Source: Faecalibacterium sp. HTF-F (GTDB lineage Bacteria > Bacillota > Clostridia > Oscillospirales > Ruminococcaceae). Taken from it: a DNA stretch of 64,000 nt. The notes beneath the pieces were generated by a model, which was not told where the DNA came from, did not search any database, and worked only from the letters and a program-made list of their open reading frames with translations. Of this stretch, positions 26,993 through 35,308 are shown piece by piece; positions within the stretch are counted from its first letter, which is position 1, and every line of letters begins with the position of its first letter. The position numbers and the translations under genes were made by a program. The stretch is taken from the NCBI RefSeq assembly GCF_023347535.1, contig NZ_CP094473.1, positions 124,001 to 188,000 of the forward strand, given 5' to 3'.

Positions 26993-28240
26993 TCAGCAGC
27001 CGAACAGCTCTGCAATGGCCTTTTCGTTCAGCTTGGAGCCGATGACCACCAGCTTGCCGCCCACATCTGCACCGCGGGCACGCACTTCCCACTCGCCGGG
27101 CACATAGTCGAACTCCAGCCAGCCGTCTGCGCCGCCGTTCACGATGCCCTTGCTGCGCAGGATCATGCCGTAATTGCCGGTATCCAGCTCGGTGAGGGCG
27201 TGCTCCACTTCTGCCTTGGTGAACTTGCGGGCCGTCTCGACGCCCCAGCTGGTGAACACCTCATCGGCGTCGTGGTCATGATGATGGTGATGGCCGCAGC
27301 AGCAGTGGCCGTCATGGTCGTGATGATGCTCGTGCTCGTCGTCGTCATCGTCGTCATCGTCGTCATCGTGGTCGTGATGGTGACCGCAGCAGCAATGGTC
27401 ATGGTCGTCATGATCGTGATGATGGTGCTCATGCTCATCGTGGTCATCATCTTCATCGTGATCGTGGTGATGCTCGTGCTCATCCTCGTCGTCATCATCA
27501 TCGTGGTCGTGATGATGGCCGCAGCTGCACACACCGTTTTCGTGATCGTGGTGATGATGGTGGTGATGCTCTTCTTCCTCGTCCTCGTGGGCGTGCTCTT
27601 CGTTGGCCTTTGCAGCCATGGCGATCAGCTCTGCCTTGAAGTCGTCCTTGGTGGACATGGCCTTCAGGATCTGCTCACCGGTCAGCTCGTCCCATGCGGT
27701 GGTCACGATGGTAGCGGTGGGGTTCTTCTCGCGCAGCAGGGCGACTGCAGCGGCGATCTTCTCCTCGCTGGCGGTCTGGGTGCGGCTGAGCAGGATGCAG
27801 CTTGCGTGGCTGATCTGGTCGTCGTAGAACTCGCCGAAGTTCTTCATATACATCTTGACCTTGTTCACGTCGGCCACGGTGACAAAGCTGTTCAGCTGCA
27901 CATCCAGATGTTCGGCCACGCCTTCCACAGCGCGGGTCACGTCGGAGAGCTTGCCCACGCCGGAGGGCTCGATCACGATGCGGTCGGGGTGGTACTGCTC
28001 CACCACCTGCTGCAGGGCGGTGCGGAAGTCGCCCACCAGAGAGCAGCAGATGCAGCCGGCATTCAGCTCGTTGATCTGGATGCCGCTTTCCTTCAGAAAG
28101 CCGCCGTCAATGCCGATCTCGCCGAACTCGTTCTCGATCAGAACGACCTGCTGGCCGGCAAAGGCCTCTTTGATGAGCTTTTTGATCAGCGTAGTCTTAC
28201 CGGCACCCAGGAAGCCGGAGAAAATATCGATTTTGGTCAT
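26993..28240 (-). CDS. CobW/COG0523 GTPase with very large His/Asp/Cys metal tract
   Basis: A 415-residue G3E-family GTPase. P-loop SGFLGAGKTTLIKKL, the metal site NAGCICCSLVGDF (CxCC) and VVIEPSGVGKLSDV are classic. A region of about 125 residues (about 217-342) is almost entirely His, Asp and Glu, with three Cys clusters (VCSCGHHH, CCCGHHHDH, CCCGHHHHHD). The C-terminal CobW_C domain resumes at VFTSWGVETARKFTKAEVEH and ends normally. COG0523 proteins are metallochaperone GTPases delivering Zn, Co, Ni or Fe. The tract would bind many metal ions, favouring storage as well as delivery (inference). The extended -10 promoter TGTTATAAT (-10 at 28309-28314, minus strand) drives it. No clear Zur operator is seen. 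Confidence 0.92.
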   Translation of the reverse strand: MTKIDIFSGFLGAGKTTLIKKLIKEAFAGQQVVLIENEFGEIGIDGGFLKESGIQINELNAGCICCSLVGDFRTALQQVVEQYHPDRIVIEPSGVGKLSDVTRAVEGVAEHLDVQLNSFVTVADVNKVKMYMKNFGEFYDDQISHASCILLSRTQTASEEKIAAAVALLREKNPTATIVTTAWDELTGEQILKAMSTKDDFKAELIAMAAKANEEHAHEDEEEEHHHHHHHDHENGVCSCGHHHDHDDDDDEDEHEHHHDHDEDDDHDEHEHHHHDHDDHDHCCCGHHHDHDDDDDDDDDDEHEHHHDHDGHCCCGHHHHHDHDADEVFTSWGVETARKFTKAEVEHALTELDTGNYGMILRSKGIVNGGADGWLEFDYVPGEWEVRARGADVGGKLVVIGSKLNEKAIAELFGC

Positions 28241-28452
28241 GATTCAATTGCCTCTTTCTTTTTAGCGCAAAGAGCCGCAGAGTGCTGGCTCAAATATCTT
28301 ACATTCCTATTATAACAAGGCTGTCAATGGGAAAACGGCCTTTTTCAAGAAAAAATTGTAACTTTTTTTGCAAGAAAGTTGCGTTTTCAAGAAAAAAGAA
28401 GAAAACAACTCCTTCAGTCACGGCTGTTGTCGTGCCAGCTCCCTCAAGAGCG

Positions 28453-28628
28453 GACCCTCTCAGTCTCACTTCGTTCGCCAGCCGTTCCCCTTTCTGGCTT
28501 CGCCATCTTCCCCCGGCCGGGGGAAGTCGTTCCACTCAGGGGGAGCTTTTTGCCATCTGCCGATAAGTGGAGTAAAACCTCCCCCTTTCGGGGGAGGTGG
28601 CATCGCGCAGCGATGACGGAGAGGGTTC
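28453..28628. repeat. Family A palindromic repeat (variant)
   Basis: The ends GGACCCTCTCAGTC and GACGGAGAGGGTTC are inverted, with inner hairpins CTTCCCCCGGCCGGGGGAAG and CCTCCCCCTTTCGGGGGAGG. The remaining parts of 28241-28743 hold the cobW promoter (28309-28314), an A/T-rich stretch with CAAGAAAAA words, and the pepP promoter. Confidence 0.8.
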
Positions 28629-28641
28629 GTACTCCCCTGCA

Positions 28642-28670
28642 TTGCAATCTTTTTCCCGGAATGATACAAT
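28642..28670 (+). promoter_or_regulatory. SigmaA-type promoter for aminopeptidase P
   Basis: TTGCAA (28642-28647), a 17-bp spacer and TACAAT (28665-28670), 73 bp upstream of the start codon. Confidence 0.7.
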
Positions 28671-28743
28671 AGGACACAGAAAAATTCCCCGCCGCCGGGG
28701 GCTTTTCCGGCGGTCCGGCCATAGAAAAAAGGAAGCTGTCATT

Positions 28744-30543
28744 ATGAGCATGAATACCGTACCCGAGCGCCTTGCCGCGCTGCGTGCCGCCATGGCCGCA
28801 AACGGCGTGGCTGTTTATCTGATCCCGGTGGGGGACCCCCATGCCAGTGAGTACCTGCCCGCCCACTACACCAGCCTGACCTGGTTCTCCGGGTTCCACG
28901 GCGAGAACTCCAACCTTGTCGTCACCCGCACCGGGAGCGCTCTGTGGGCCGATGGCCGGTACTTCGTGCAGGCGGAAAAAGAGCTTGCCGGTACCGAGAT
29001 CGAGTTGCAGCGCATGGGTGAACCGGGTGTGCCCACCGTGGAGGAATACTGTGCCGATGCCCTGAACGAAGGGGAAACACTGGGTCTGTGCGGCCTGACC
29101 GCCAGCACGGCCCTCGTGAACGGCCTGAAAAAGGCACTGGAGAAAAAAGGCGCTTCCATCCGGACGCTGCGCCTTGAGGACGAGCTATGGACCGAGGGCC
29201 GCCCTGCCCTGCCGGACACCCCGGCGTGGATCCTGCCGGAGGAGTATGCGGGCTTCTCCCCTGCCCAAAAGCTGGAACAGCTGCGCGGCAGGCTCCGGGA
29301 ACTGGGCTGCACCGCGCAGTTCGTGGGCAAGCTGGACAATCTGGCATGGCTGCTGAATCTGCGCGCCATGGACATCGAGTGCACCCCCTACGCCGTGGCC
29401 TACTGCTACGTGACCCCGGACCGGGCGGTGCTGTTCATCAACACAGCCCGCGTGGCCCCGGAAGCCCGGGCAGAGCTGGAAGCAAACGGCGTCACGCTGG
29501 CGGAGTATGATGATGTGCTGTCCTGCCTTGCGGCCGAGACCGAGCCGCAGACCGTGCTGGCCGAGACGGCCACCGTCAACTACGCCGTGTATCAGGTGCT
29601 GGAACAGAATGCCGCCCTCACCGTGAAGGACGGCACCGACCCGCTGCTGCTGATGAAGGGTGTGAAGAACGAAACGGAGCTTGCCCACACAAAGCAGGCC
29701 CATATCCGGGACGCTGTGGCCATGGTGCGGTTCCAGATGGAGCTGGAAAGCCGCCTTGCCGCCGGTGAGACCCTGACCGAGCTGACCGTGGACGAGATCC
29801 TGCACAAGTACCGCAGTGCGGACGATAAATTCCTTGTGGAGAGCTTTGGCACCATTGCGGCCTACGGCGGCAACGCTGCCATGATGCACTACCACGCCAC
29901 CCCGGAAGATCACGCTGTGCTGGAAAAGAAGGGCTTTCTGCTGGTGGACAGCGGTGCCACCTACATGGACGGCACCACCGACATCACCCGCACCTATCCG
30001 CTGGGTGAGCTGACCGAGGACGAAAAGCGCTTCTACACATGGACCCTGCAGAGCCATATCGACCTTGCCAGGGCTGTCTGGCTGGATTACTGCGAGTGTA
30101 AGATGATCGATACCATCGCCCGGGAGCCCCTGTGGCGCCACCTCATCAACTACCGCTGCGGCACCGGCCACAGCGTCAGCTTTGTGGGCAATGTGCACGA
30201 GGGGCCTCATGCCCTGAACAGCCGCAACACCACCCGGATGCGCCCCGGCATGGTGGTCACCGATGAGCCCGGCGTCTACGAGACCGACCTTGTGGGCATC
30301 CGCATTGAGAACGAGCTGGTGTGCATCCACAAGGCAGATAACCAGTACGGCACTTTTCTGGGCTTTGAGCCGCTGACCTTTGTGCCCATTGCCACCTCGC
30401 CCATCCTGCCCGGTGTGCTGGACAAAGACGAGCTTGCATGGCTGAACGATTACCACCGTCAGGTGTTTGCAAAGCTGGCCCCGCACCTGAACGCGGAAGA
30501 GCGGGTCTGGCTGGCCGAAAAGTGCGCCTCCATCGGCTGCTGA
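28744..30543 (+). CDS. Aminopeptidase P (Xaa-Pro aminopeptidase), M24B family
   Basis: A 599-residue cytosolic metallopeptidase removing N-terminal residues before proline. It has the three-domain long form: two creatinase-like N-terminal domains (about 1-310, starting RLAALRAAMAANGVAVYLIP) and the pita-bread catalytic domain. Metal ligands are in LLVDSGATYMDGTTDITRTY (two Asp), GTGHSVSFVGNVHEGP (His), DEPGVYETD (Glu) and GIRIENELV (Glu). The C-terminal M24_C domain follows (FLGFEPLTFVPIATSPI). The length matches the eukaryote-like and Bacteroidetes/Firmicutes long aminopeptidase P of about 600 residues. RBS AAAAAAGGAAGCTGTCATT precedes the ATG. The gene is monocistronic. Confidence 0.93.
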   Translation: MSMNTVPERLAALRAAMAANGVAVYLIPVGDPHASEYLPAHYTSLTWFSGFHGENSNLVVTRTGSALWADGRYFVQAEKELAGTEIELQRMGEPGVPTVEEYCADALNEGETLGLCGLTASTALVNGLKKALEKKGASIRTLRLEDELWTEGRPALPDTPAWILPEEYAGFSPAQKLEQLRGRLRELGCTAQFVGKLDNLAWLLNLRAMDIECTPYAVAYCYVTPDRAVLFINTARVAPEARAELEANGVTLAEYDDVLSCLAAETEPQTVLAETATVNYAVYQVLEQNAALTVKDGTDPLLLMKGVKNETELAHTKQAHIRDAVAMVRFQMELESRLAAGETLTELTVDEILHKYRSADDKFLVESFGTIAAYGGNAAMMHYHATPEDHAVLEKKGFLLVDSGATYMDGTTDITRTYPLGELTEDEKRFYTWTLQSHIDLARAVWLDYCECKMIDTIAREPLWRHLINYRCGTGHSVSFVGNVHEGPHALNSRNTTRMRPGMVVTDEPGVYETDLVGIRIENELVCIHKADNQYGTFLGFEPLTFVPIATSPILPGVLDKDELAWLNDYHRQVFAKLAPHLNAEERVWLAEKCASIGC

Positions 30544-30560
30544 GCCGGATAAAAACAGAA

Positions 30561-30594
30561 ACACCCGGATGCCGTACAGCGGCAGTCCGGGTGT
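30561..30594. terminator. Terminator hairpin between aminopeptidase P and the GT2 cluster
   Basis: ACACCCGGATGCCG pairs with CGGCAGTCCGGGTGT (one bulged G), with a 5-nt loop. A/T tails are weak, but it sits between convergent genes. Confidence 0.7.
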
Positions 30595-30642
30595 GTGGTT
30601 TTCAGAAAAGTAGTGCGCCGTTTTGCCCGCGGAAACAGCCGG

Positions 30643-31548
30643 TTACAGCCTGCAGGAATGGGCCTGCGGGGTGTCCAGCGGCGGCAGGGTGAACTCGTTT
30701 TCGCCAAAAGCGGAGCGCAGAATGGCGGCCCGGGTCTCCGGGTAGATGCCCAGTTCGGTATAGATGCTCTTGTACAGGCCCATCACCCGCCGCCGCAGCC
30801 GAAGGATATCGGCGGTGGTCACTCTGGAGTGGGAAACGCTCTGGCTGCACTGCAGGTAATAGTAGCCGATGTCCGGGATGGAAACGGCAGTGCGCACATA
30901 GCGCAGGTATTCGGTGTTGAACAGCTGATCTTCTGCAAACAGCTCCTGCCGGAAGCGGATGCTGTGCCCGGCAAGGAGATCCCGGCGGTAGAGCTTGTTC
31001 CACAGCACACCGTAGTAAAAGGTATTGGGCTTTTCGATCAGCTGCCGGGCGTACTCCTGCCCGGTGTACACCCCGGCGGGCAGATAGCCGTAGGCCCGGG
31101 TGCAGGGCGGGTTGCGCCGGAGTACGGTGCCCAGCGCCTTTTCCCACGGGCGGGTGTGCTCCACGTAGTCCTTTGGATACACCATCCAGAAGGGCGCGAT
31201 CACAAGATCGGCGGCGTGGGTCTCGGCGGCGGTGACGAGCTTTTCGGTAAAGTCCGGGGCCAGCCAGTCATCGCTGTCCACGAACTGGACGTAGCGGCCA
31301 TGGGCCAGCGCAAGCCCCTGATTGCGGGTGTCCGCCGCGCCGGAATTGGGCTTGTCCACCAGCGCGATGCGGTGGTCCTGAGCGGCAAGAGCACGGCAGG
31401 CCGAGAGGGTGCCGTCCTTGGAGCCGTCGTTCAGCAGGATGATCTCGATGCTTTTATAGCTCTGGGCACAGATGCTTTTTACACAGCGGGCAATGCAGCC
31501 TGCGGCGTTGTACATGGGCACGATGATACTGACAAGGGGAAATTCCAT
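30643..31548 (-). CDS. Family 2 glycosyltransferase
   Basis: A 301-residue GT-A inverting glycosyltransferase. Nucleotide-binding start PLVSIIVPMYNAAGCIARCV, then IEIILLNDGSKDGT, DKPNSGAADTRNQGL and the metal DxD as VQFVDSDDW. The C-terminal part carries GVLWNKLYRRDLL and FAEDQLFNTEYLRY. It has no membrane helix and presumably acts at the inner face of the membrane on a lipid- or polymer-linked acceptor for wall or capsule glycans. It is one of three close paralogues here (30643, 31563, 33319). AAAAGGAGACGCT precedes the ATG. It starts 14 bp after the second paralogue, in one transcript. The sugar donor cannot be inferred. Confidence 0.9.
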   Translation of the reverse strand: MEFPLVSIIVPMYNAAGCIARCVKSICAQSYKSIEIILLNDGSKDGTLSACRALAAQDHRIALVDKPNSGAADTRNQGLALAHGRYVQFVDSDDWLAPDFTEKLVTAAETHAADLVIAPFWMVYPKDYVEHTRPWEKALGTVLRRNPPCTRAYGYLPAGVYTGQEYARQLIEKPNTFYYGVLWNKLYRRDLLAGHSIRFRQELFAEDQLFNTEYLRYVRTAVSIPDIGYYYLQCSQSVSHSRVTTADILRLRRRVMGLYKSIYTELGIYPETRAAILRSAFGENEFTLPPLDTPQAHSCRL

Positions 31549-31562
31549 AGCGTCTCCTTTTC

Positions 31563-32435
31563 TCAGATGCGGCTGTGGGTGCGTGCAGCGGCGTCGGAGA
31601 GCCGCTGCACCGGGCCGTTGGGCAGGGGGCTTTCAAACAGGCTCAGGTAGATGCCCCGCAGCCGCAGGCGGAACCGGTCGTACACGCCCAGCTGAATGCA
31701 CATCTGCCGGTAGGCGCGGTACATCCGGTCACGGTGGCGCAGCATGTCTGCCACCCTCACCTGCGTGTGACAGACGCTCTGCGGGTTCTGGATGTAGCAG
31801 TAAACGGCCTCGTCGATGGCGGCGAACCGCTGCGCCGCCTGCAGATACCGGGTGTTGAACAGCTGATCCTCGGCGAAAACGACATTTTCAAACCGGATCT
31901 GCGCCATCCGGATCAGGTCGCGGCGGTAGAGCTTGTTCCACAGCACGCCGTAGTAAAAGGCGGCGGCATGGCCGGTGAGCTGCCACAGATAATCCACCTT
32001 GCTGTACTCCCCTGCGGGCAGCAGGCTGTATTCCCGGGTGTCATAGCCGCCGTCTCTGCGGGGCACCATCATCCGGTAGGGGGCCAGCACAAGGTCGGCA
32101 CGGCTGCGCCGGGCAGCTGCCACAAGGTTTGCCGTGCAGCCCGGCAGCAGATAGTCGTCACTGTCCGCGAACTGGATGTACTCGCCTCTGGCCAGCGCAA
32201 GGCCGCAGCTGCGGGTGTCTGCTGCGCCGGTGTTCGGTTTATCGATCACCCGGATGCGGGGGTCGGCTTCGGCCAGCTTCCGGCAGATGGCAAGGGTGTC
32301 ATCCCTGGAGCCGTCGTTCAGCAGAAGGATCTCAAGCTCCTGATAGCTCTGGGAGACGATGCTCTCCACACAGCGGGCAATGCAGCCTGCGGCGTTATAG
32401 GCGGGCACAATGATGCTGACAAGGGGTTCCGGCAT
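31563..32435 (-). CDS. Family 2 glycosyltransferase
   Basis: A 290-residue paralogue of the preceding enzyme: PLVSIIVPAYNAAGCIARCV, LEILLLNDGSRDDT, DKPNTGAADTRSCGL, IQFADSDDYLLPG and GVLWNKLYRRDLI. The start was placed at ATGCCGGAACCC because TGGAGACCATTGCC in front matches the leader of the next gene, although two ATGs further upstream (32450 and 32480) remain possible. It forms a two-gene operon with the GT2 gene at 30643 and is divergent from the LytTR gene at 32543. The high similarity of the three copies suggests local duplication followed by specialisation. Confidence 0.88.
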   Translation of the reverse strand: MPEPLVSIIVPAYNAAGCIARCVESIVSQSYQELEILLLNDGSRDDTLAICRKLAEADPRIRVIDKPNTGAADTRSCGLALARGEYIQFADSDDYLLPGCTANLVAAARRSRADLVLAPYRMMVPRRDGGYDTREYSLLPAGEYSKVDYLWQLTGHAAAFYYGVLWNKLYRRDLIRMAQIRFENVVFAEDQLFNTRYLQAAQRFAAIDEAVYCYIQNPQSVCHTQVRVADMLRHRDRMYRAYRQMCIQLGVYDRFRLRLRGIYLSLFESPLPNGPVQRLSDAAARTHSRI

Positions 32436-32542
32436 GGCAATGGTCTCCATTTCTGTTTTTTCGGTGCAGCGAGGTTTCATTTATCATACTCCAGCCCTGC
32501 GCAAAAATCAAGGCAGGCGGCTGGCGGAGAGGGGAATGTCGG

Positions 32543-33265
32543 ATGGTCTTTCACATTGCGGTATGCAGCACGGATGCGGCCCTGCGCAGCGGGCTGGAAC
32601 GTCAGTGCATGGAATATTTTGCCCGGCGGCAGGATGCGTGCATCGTGCAGCAGCTGCCGGACGCAGATGCGCTTCTGCGCCGTGACGCCGAGGGCGAGCG
32701 GTTCGACCTGTATCTCATAGAGCTGGCAGCGGTGGCGGCTCCGGCCGGGCTTTCGGCGGCTGCGGAGCTGCGCCGCCGGGGCCGCAGGTCTCCGCTGGCC
32801 TTTGCGGCCCGCACGGCGGCCCACGCCTACAGTGCCTTCCGGGTGGACGCCATGCAGTATCTGCTGCTGCCGGTGCATCAGCAGGAGCTTTCGGCCCTGC
32901 TGGCCCGCGCCACCGAGCCGGAGTATGGCCCGGCCCTCACCGTGGCCACGGCCGAGGGCCTGCGGCTGCTGCCCTATGCCCAGCTCGAGTATCTGGAGTG
33001 TACCCACCATGTGGTGCGTTTCCACCTGCTCAGCGGGGAGGATGTGATGTCCCTTTCGCTGCGGGTATCCTTTGCCGAGGTGGCAAGGCCGCTTTTGGCG
33101 GACGGCCGCTTTTTGCAGCCGCACCGCTCCTATGTGGTCAATCTGGCGGCGGCCCGGCTGCTGACGGCGGGCGAGCTGCAGATGAGCAGCGGTGCGCGCA
33201 TCCCCATCCCCCGCGGGCGGGAGGGCATGGTGCGCGAGGCCGTCCGCAGCTGGACCGACCGGTAA
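32543..33265 (+). CDS. LytTR-type regulator with a degenerate receiver domain
   Basis: A 240-residue protein. Residues 1-120 resemble a response-regulator receiver, but the phospho-acceptor position reads LYLIELAAVAAPAG (Glu for Asp), and the region ends HAYSAFRVDAMQYLLLPV, like the Lys-Pro region with K replaced. Residues about 130-237 are a LytTR DNA-binding domain: LLPYAQLEYLECTHHVVRFH, LRVSFAEVARPLL, FLQPHRSYVVNLAAA and IPIPRGREGMVREAV. No histidine kinase is adjacent, so phosphorylation-independent action is likely (inference). LytTR proteins usually control surface polysaccharide, bacteriocin or virulence genes, and it lies inside the glycosyltransferase cluster and is divergent from it. 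Confidence 0.85.
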   Translation: MVFHIAVCSTDAALRSGLERQCMEYFARRQDACIVQQLPDADALLRRDAEGERFDLYLIELAAVAAPAGLSAAAELRRRGRRSPLAFAARTAAHAYSAFRVDAMQYLLLPVHQQELSALLARATEPEYGPALTVATAEGLRLLPYAQLEYLECTHHVVRFHLLSGEDVMSLSLRVSFAEVARPLLADGRFLQPHRSYVVNLAAARLLTAGELQMSSGARIPIPRGREGMVREAVRSWTDR

Positions 33266-33278
33266 AATGGCAAACAAA

Positions 33279-33303
33279 AAAGAGCTGCCTTGTGCAGCTC
33301 TTT
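33279..33303. terminator. Bidirectional terminator
   Basis: AAAGAGCTGC (33279-33288) pairs with GCAGCTCTTT (33294-33303), between the convergent LytTR and GT2 genes. Confidence 0.88.
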
Positions 33304-33318
33304 CTCATGTACGGAAGT

Positions 33319-34302
33319 TCAGGCCTCTGATTTGGCGTGGCGTTTCTTTTCCTTGTCGGAAGCATCCAGAACACCAAAGCCCCAGTGGTTGGCCATGTCC
33401 ATGATGATCTTCTGGGGCGAACCGGCGGGATAGGCATTCTCCGAGAATGCGGTCAGGAATTTGTACAGCTGCGGCTGCACCTTGTCGTACAGGCCCAGCT
33501 TTGTGTAAAGATCTTTGTAGTAGCGGAACACCTGCAGCTTGTTCTGCACGATGGAAGCCAGATTGATCTGGGTGTGGCAGATGCTCTGGGGGTTCTGCAC
33601 ATAGTGGTAGCCTGCCTTGGGGATGGAAACGAATACGTTGGCGTACAGGATATATTCCAGATTGAATACCAGATCCTCGGCCCAGCGCACCTCGCTGGTG
33701 AACTGCAGATGGTTGTCCACAAGGATGTCGCGGCGGTAGAGCTTGTTCCACAGGACGCTGTAGAAGAAGGATGCGGGCTTTTCCATCAGGCGCAGGGCAA
33801 AGGTGTCGCGGTCATAGATGCCCTCGGGCAGAAAGCCGTATTCGCGCACATCATCGGGACGCTTTTCCTCGATGCCAAGGTTCTCCTGCAGGTTTTCCAG
33901 AGCCTGACCGGCCTTGCAGGAGTTTGCCGGGATCACCATCCAATAGGGGGCGATCACCAGATCGGCATTGTTGGTCTCGGCGGCCGTTACCAGCCGCTCG
34001 GTAAAATCAGGCTCGATATAATCGTCGCTGTCCACAAACTGTACGTACTTGCCGGATGCAAGGGTCATGCCGCAGTTGCGGGTGTCCGACACGCCGGAAT
34101 TGGACTTGTCCACCAAAACGATACGCGGGTCTTTTTCGCGGAACTGCTCACAGACCGAAAAGCTTTCATCTCTGGAACCGTCGTTGACCAAAATGATCTC
34201 GATATTCTTCCACGTCTGCGCACAGATGCTCTCCAGGCAGCGGGCAACACTATTCTGCACATTGTACACTGGCACGATAATGCTGACGAGTGGGTTGTTC
34301 AT
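33319..34302 (-). CDS. Family 2 glycosyltransferase
   Basis: A 327-residue third paralogue: PLVSIIVPVYNVQNSVARCL, IEIILVNDGSRDES, DKSNSGVSDTRNCGM, VQFVDSDDYIEPD and SVLWNKLYRRDIL. It is longer at the C-terminus than the other two, ending with a charged DASDKEKKRHAKSEA tail. AAGAGGAGACCTTCCGTC precedes the ATG. A promoter is visible on the minus strand, with -10 TATAAT at 34328-34333 and an A/T-rich -35 region. It is transcribed separately from the other two. Confidence 0.9.
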   Translation of the reverse strand: MNNPLVSIIVPVYNVQNSVARCLESICAQTWKNIEIILVNDGSRDESFSVCEQFREKDPRIVLVDKSNSGVSDTRNCGMTLASGKYVQFVDSDDYIEPDFTERLVTAAETNNADLVIAPYWMVIPANSCKAGQALENLQENLGIEEKRPDDVREYGFLPEGIYDRDTFALRLMEKPASFFYSVLWNKLYRRDILVDNHLQFTSEVRWAEDLVFNLEYILYANVFVSIPKAGYHYVQNPQSICHTQINLASIVQNKLQVFRYYKDLYTKLGLYDKVQPQLYKFLTAFSENAYPAGSPQKIIMDMANHWGFGVLDASDKEKKRHAKSEA

Positions 34303-34479
34303 GACGGAAGGTCTCCTCTTTACGGATATTATACCTTTATATTTTAAAAATCAAACGGTGTATTCTCACATATCTTACAAAAACAGGGAAATGAGGGCAC
34401 TGCCCCCTTGGGACAGTCCTGTTTATAATATCATACTCTTCTTGATGGCAAAAAGCAAGAGTAATACCCCTTTAATATG

Positions 34480-34509
34480 AAAAAGAACCGCACCCTGCGG
34501 CCCTTTTTT
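34480..34509 (-). terminator. Terminator after the HAD phosphatase gene
   Basis: AAAAAG..CCGC and GCGG..CTTTTTT pair across a short loop, directly beyond the stop at 34511. It is weak in the middle because of unpaired bases. Confidence 0.5.
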
Positions 34510-34510
34510 A

Positions 34511-35161
34511 TTACACGGCGGTCCAGTCCAGCGCATCCCACCGGGGGAGGAACTGGCTGCAGACGCGGCGCATCTCCGGCTCGTCGGCGGCAGAGGCGGG
34601 GTCTGCGATGCCCACGACGTAAAATCCGGCCCCGTGCGCCGTGGAAGCGGCGTACACTGCATCCTCGCACACCGCACACCGGGCGGGGTCTGCACCGCCC
34701 AGACGGCTCATGCATTCAAAGAACACTTCCGGGCGGCTCTTGTGCAGCGCACCCTGCGCCTCCACGATGAAGGAAAAATACCCGGCAATGCCAAGACGGG
34801 TGAGCACGGTGCGGCACTGGTCGGCCCATGTGTTGGAGCAGATGCACATGCGGGCACCCTCGGCCTGCAGCTTTGCCAGCATCGTGCGCACGCCGGGCTT
34901 GAGCTCCACGGTCTCGTACAGCTCGGCGATCACCTCCCGCATTACGGCAAAGTAGCTCTCCTCGGTCAGCGGCAGATCGTATTCCCGGATCAGGTACCGT
35001 GCGCCTTCCTGCATCCCCATGCTCAGCAGGGTGGCACGCAGGTCGGCACGGGGCGTGCGGCCGTAGCGGCGCAGCAGGGCGTCCGGCGCACCCTCCCATA
35101 CCACGGTCATGCTGTCGGTCAGGGTGCCGTCCATATCAAAGATCCATTGGCTGCAGTGCAT
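34511..35161 (-). CDS. HAD-superfamily phosphatase (phosphoglycolate-phosphatase/beta-PGM-like)
   Basis: A 216-residue HAD hydrolase with a C1 helical cap. Motif I WIFDMDGTLTDSM (DxD), motif II MCICSNTWADQ, motif III Lys in LHKSRPEVFFECM and motif IV CAVCEDAVYAASTAHGAG (ED). The cap lies at residues about 18-85. It resembles Gph/PgmB-type enzymes acting on small phosphorylated metabolites, but the substrate is not predictable. GGAGGCATTCTC precedes the ATG, and an in-frame extension of 22 codons upstream is rejected because it lacks a ribosome site. It is divergent from the patatin-ptsI operon. Confidence 0.85.
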   Translation of the reverse strand: MHCSQWIFDMDGTLTDSMTVVWEGAPDALLRRYGRTPRADLRATLLSMGMQEGARYLIREYDLPLTEESYFAVMREVIAELYETVELKPGVRTMLAKLQAEGARMCICSNTWADQCRTVLTRLGIAGYFSFIVEAQGALHKSRPEVFFECMSRLGGADPARCAVCEDAVYAASTAHGAGFYVVGIADPASAADEPEMRRVCSQFLPRWDALDWTAV

Positions 35162-35240
35162 GAGAATGCCTCCTTTAAAGTATCCTGACAAGTATACCAT
35201 GTTTCTTAGCCGGGAGAAAGCCTTCAATTTACAAAAAAAG

Positions 35241-35270
35241 GGAGAAATTTCTCCGGAAATATGCTATAAT
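35241..35270 (+). promoter_or_regulatory. Extended -10 promoter with a palindromic operator over the -35 region
   Basis: GGAGAAATTTCTCC (35241-35254) is a perfect 14-bp palindrome covering the -35 position of an extended -10 promoter (ATGCTATAAT, -10 at 35265-35270). The patatin start codon is 39 bp downstream. Confidence 0.6.
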
Positions 35271-35308
35271 CTGAACAAAACCGGAACCAATCAAAGGAGG
35301 CGGAGGCA

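Noticed and set aside
26039..28315. Plus-strand open frame of about 758 codons with a Val/Met-rich region
   Set aside because: It is the complement of the two CobW genes. The Val/Met/Ile runs are simply the reverse complement of His/Asp codons.
28241..28330. Zur operator upstream of the His-rich CobW gene
   Set aside because: No AAATCGTAATnATTACGATTT-like palindrome is visible near the promoter.
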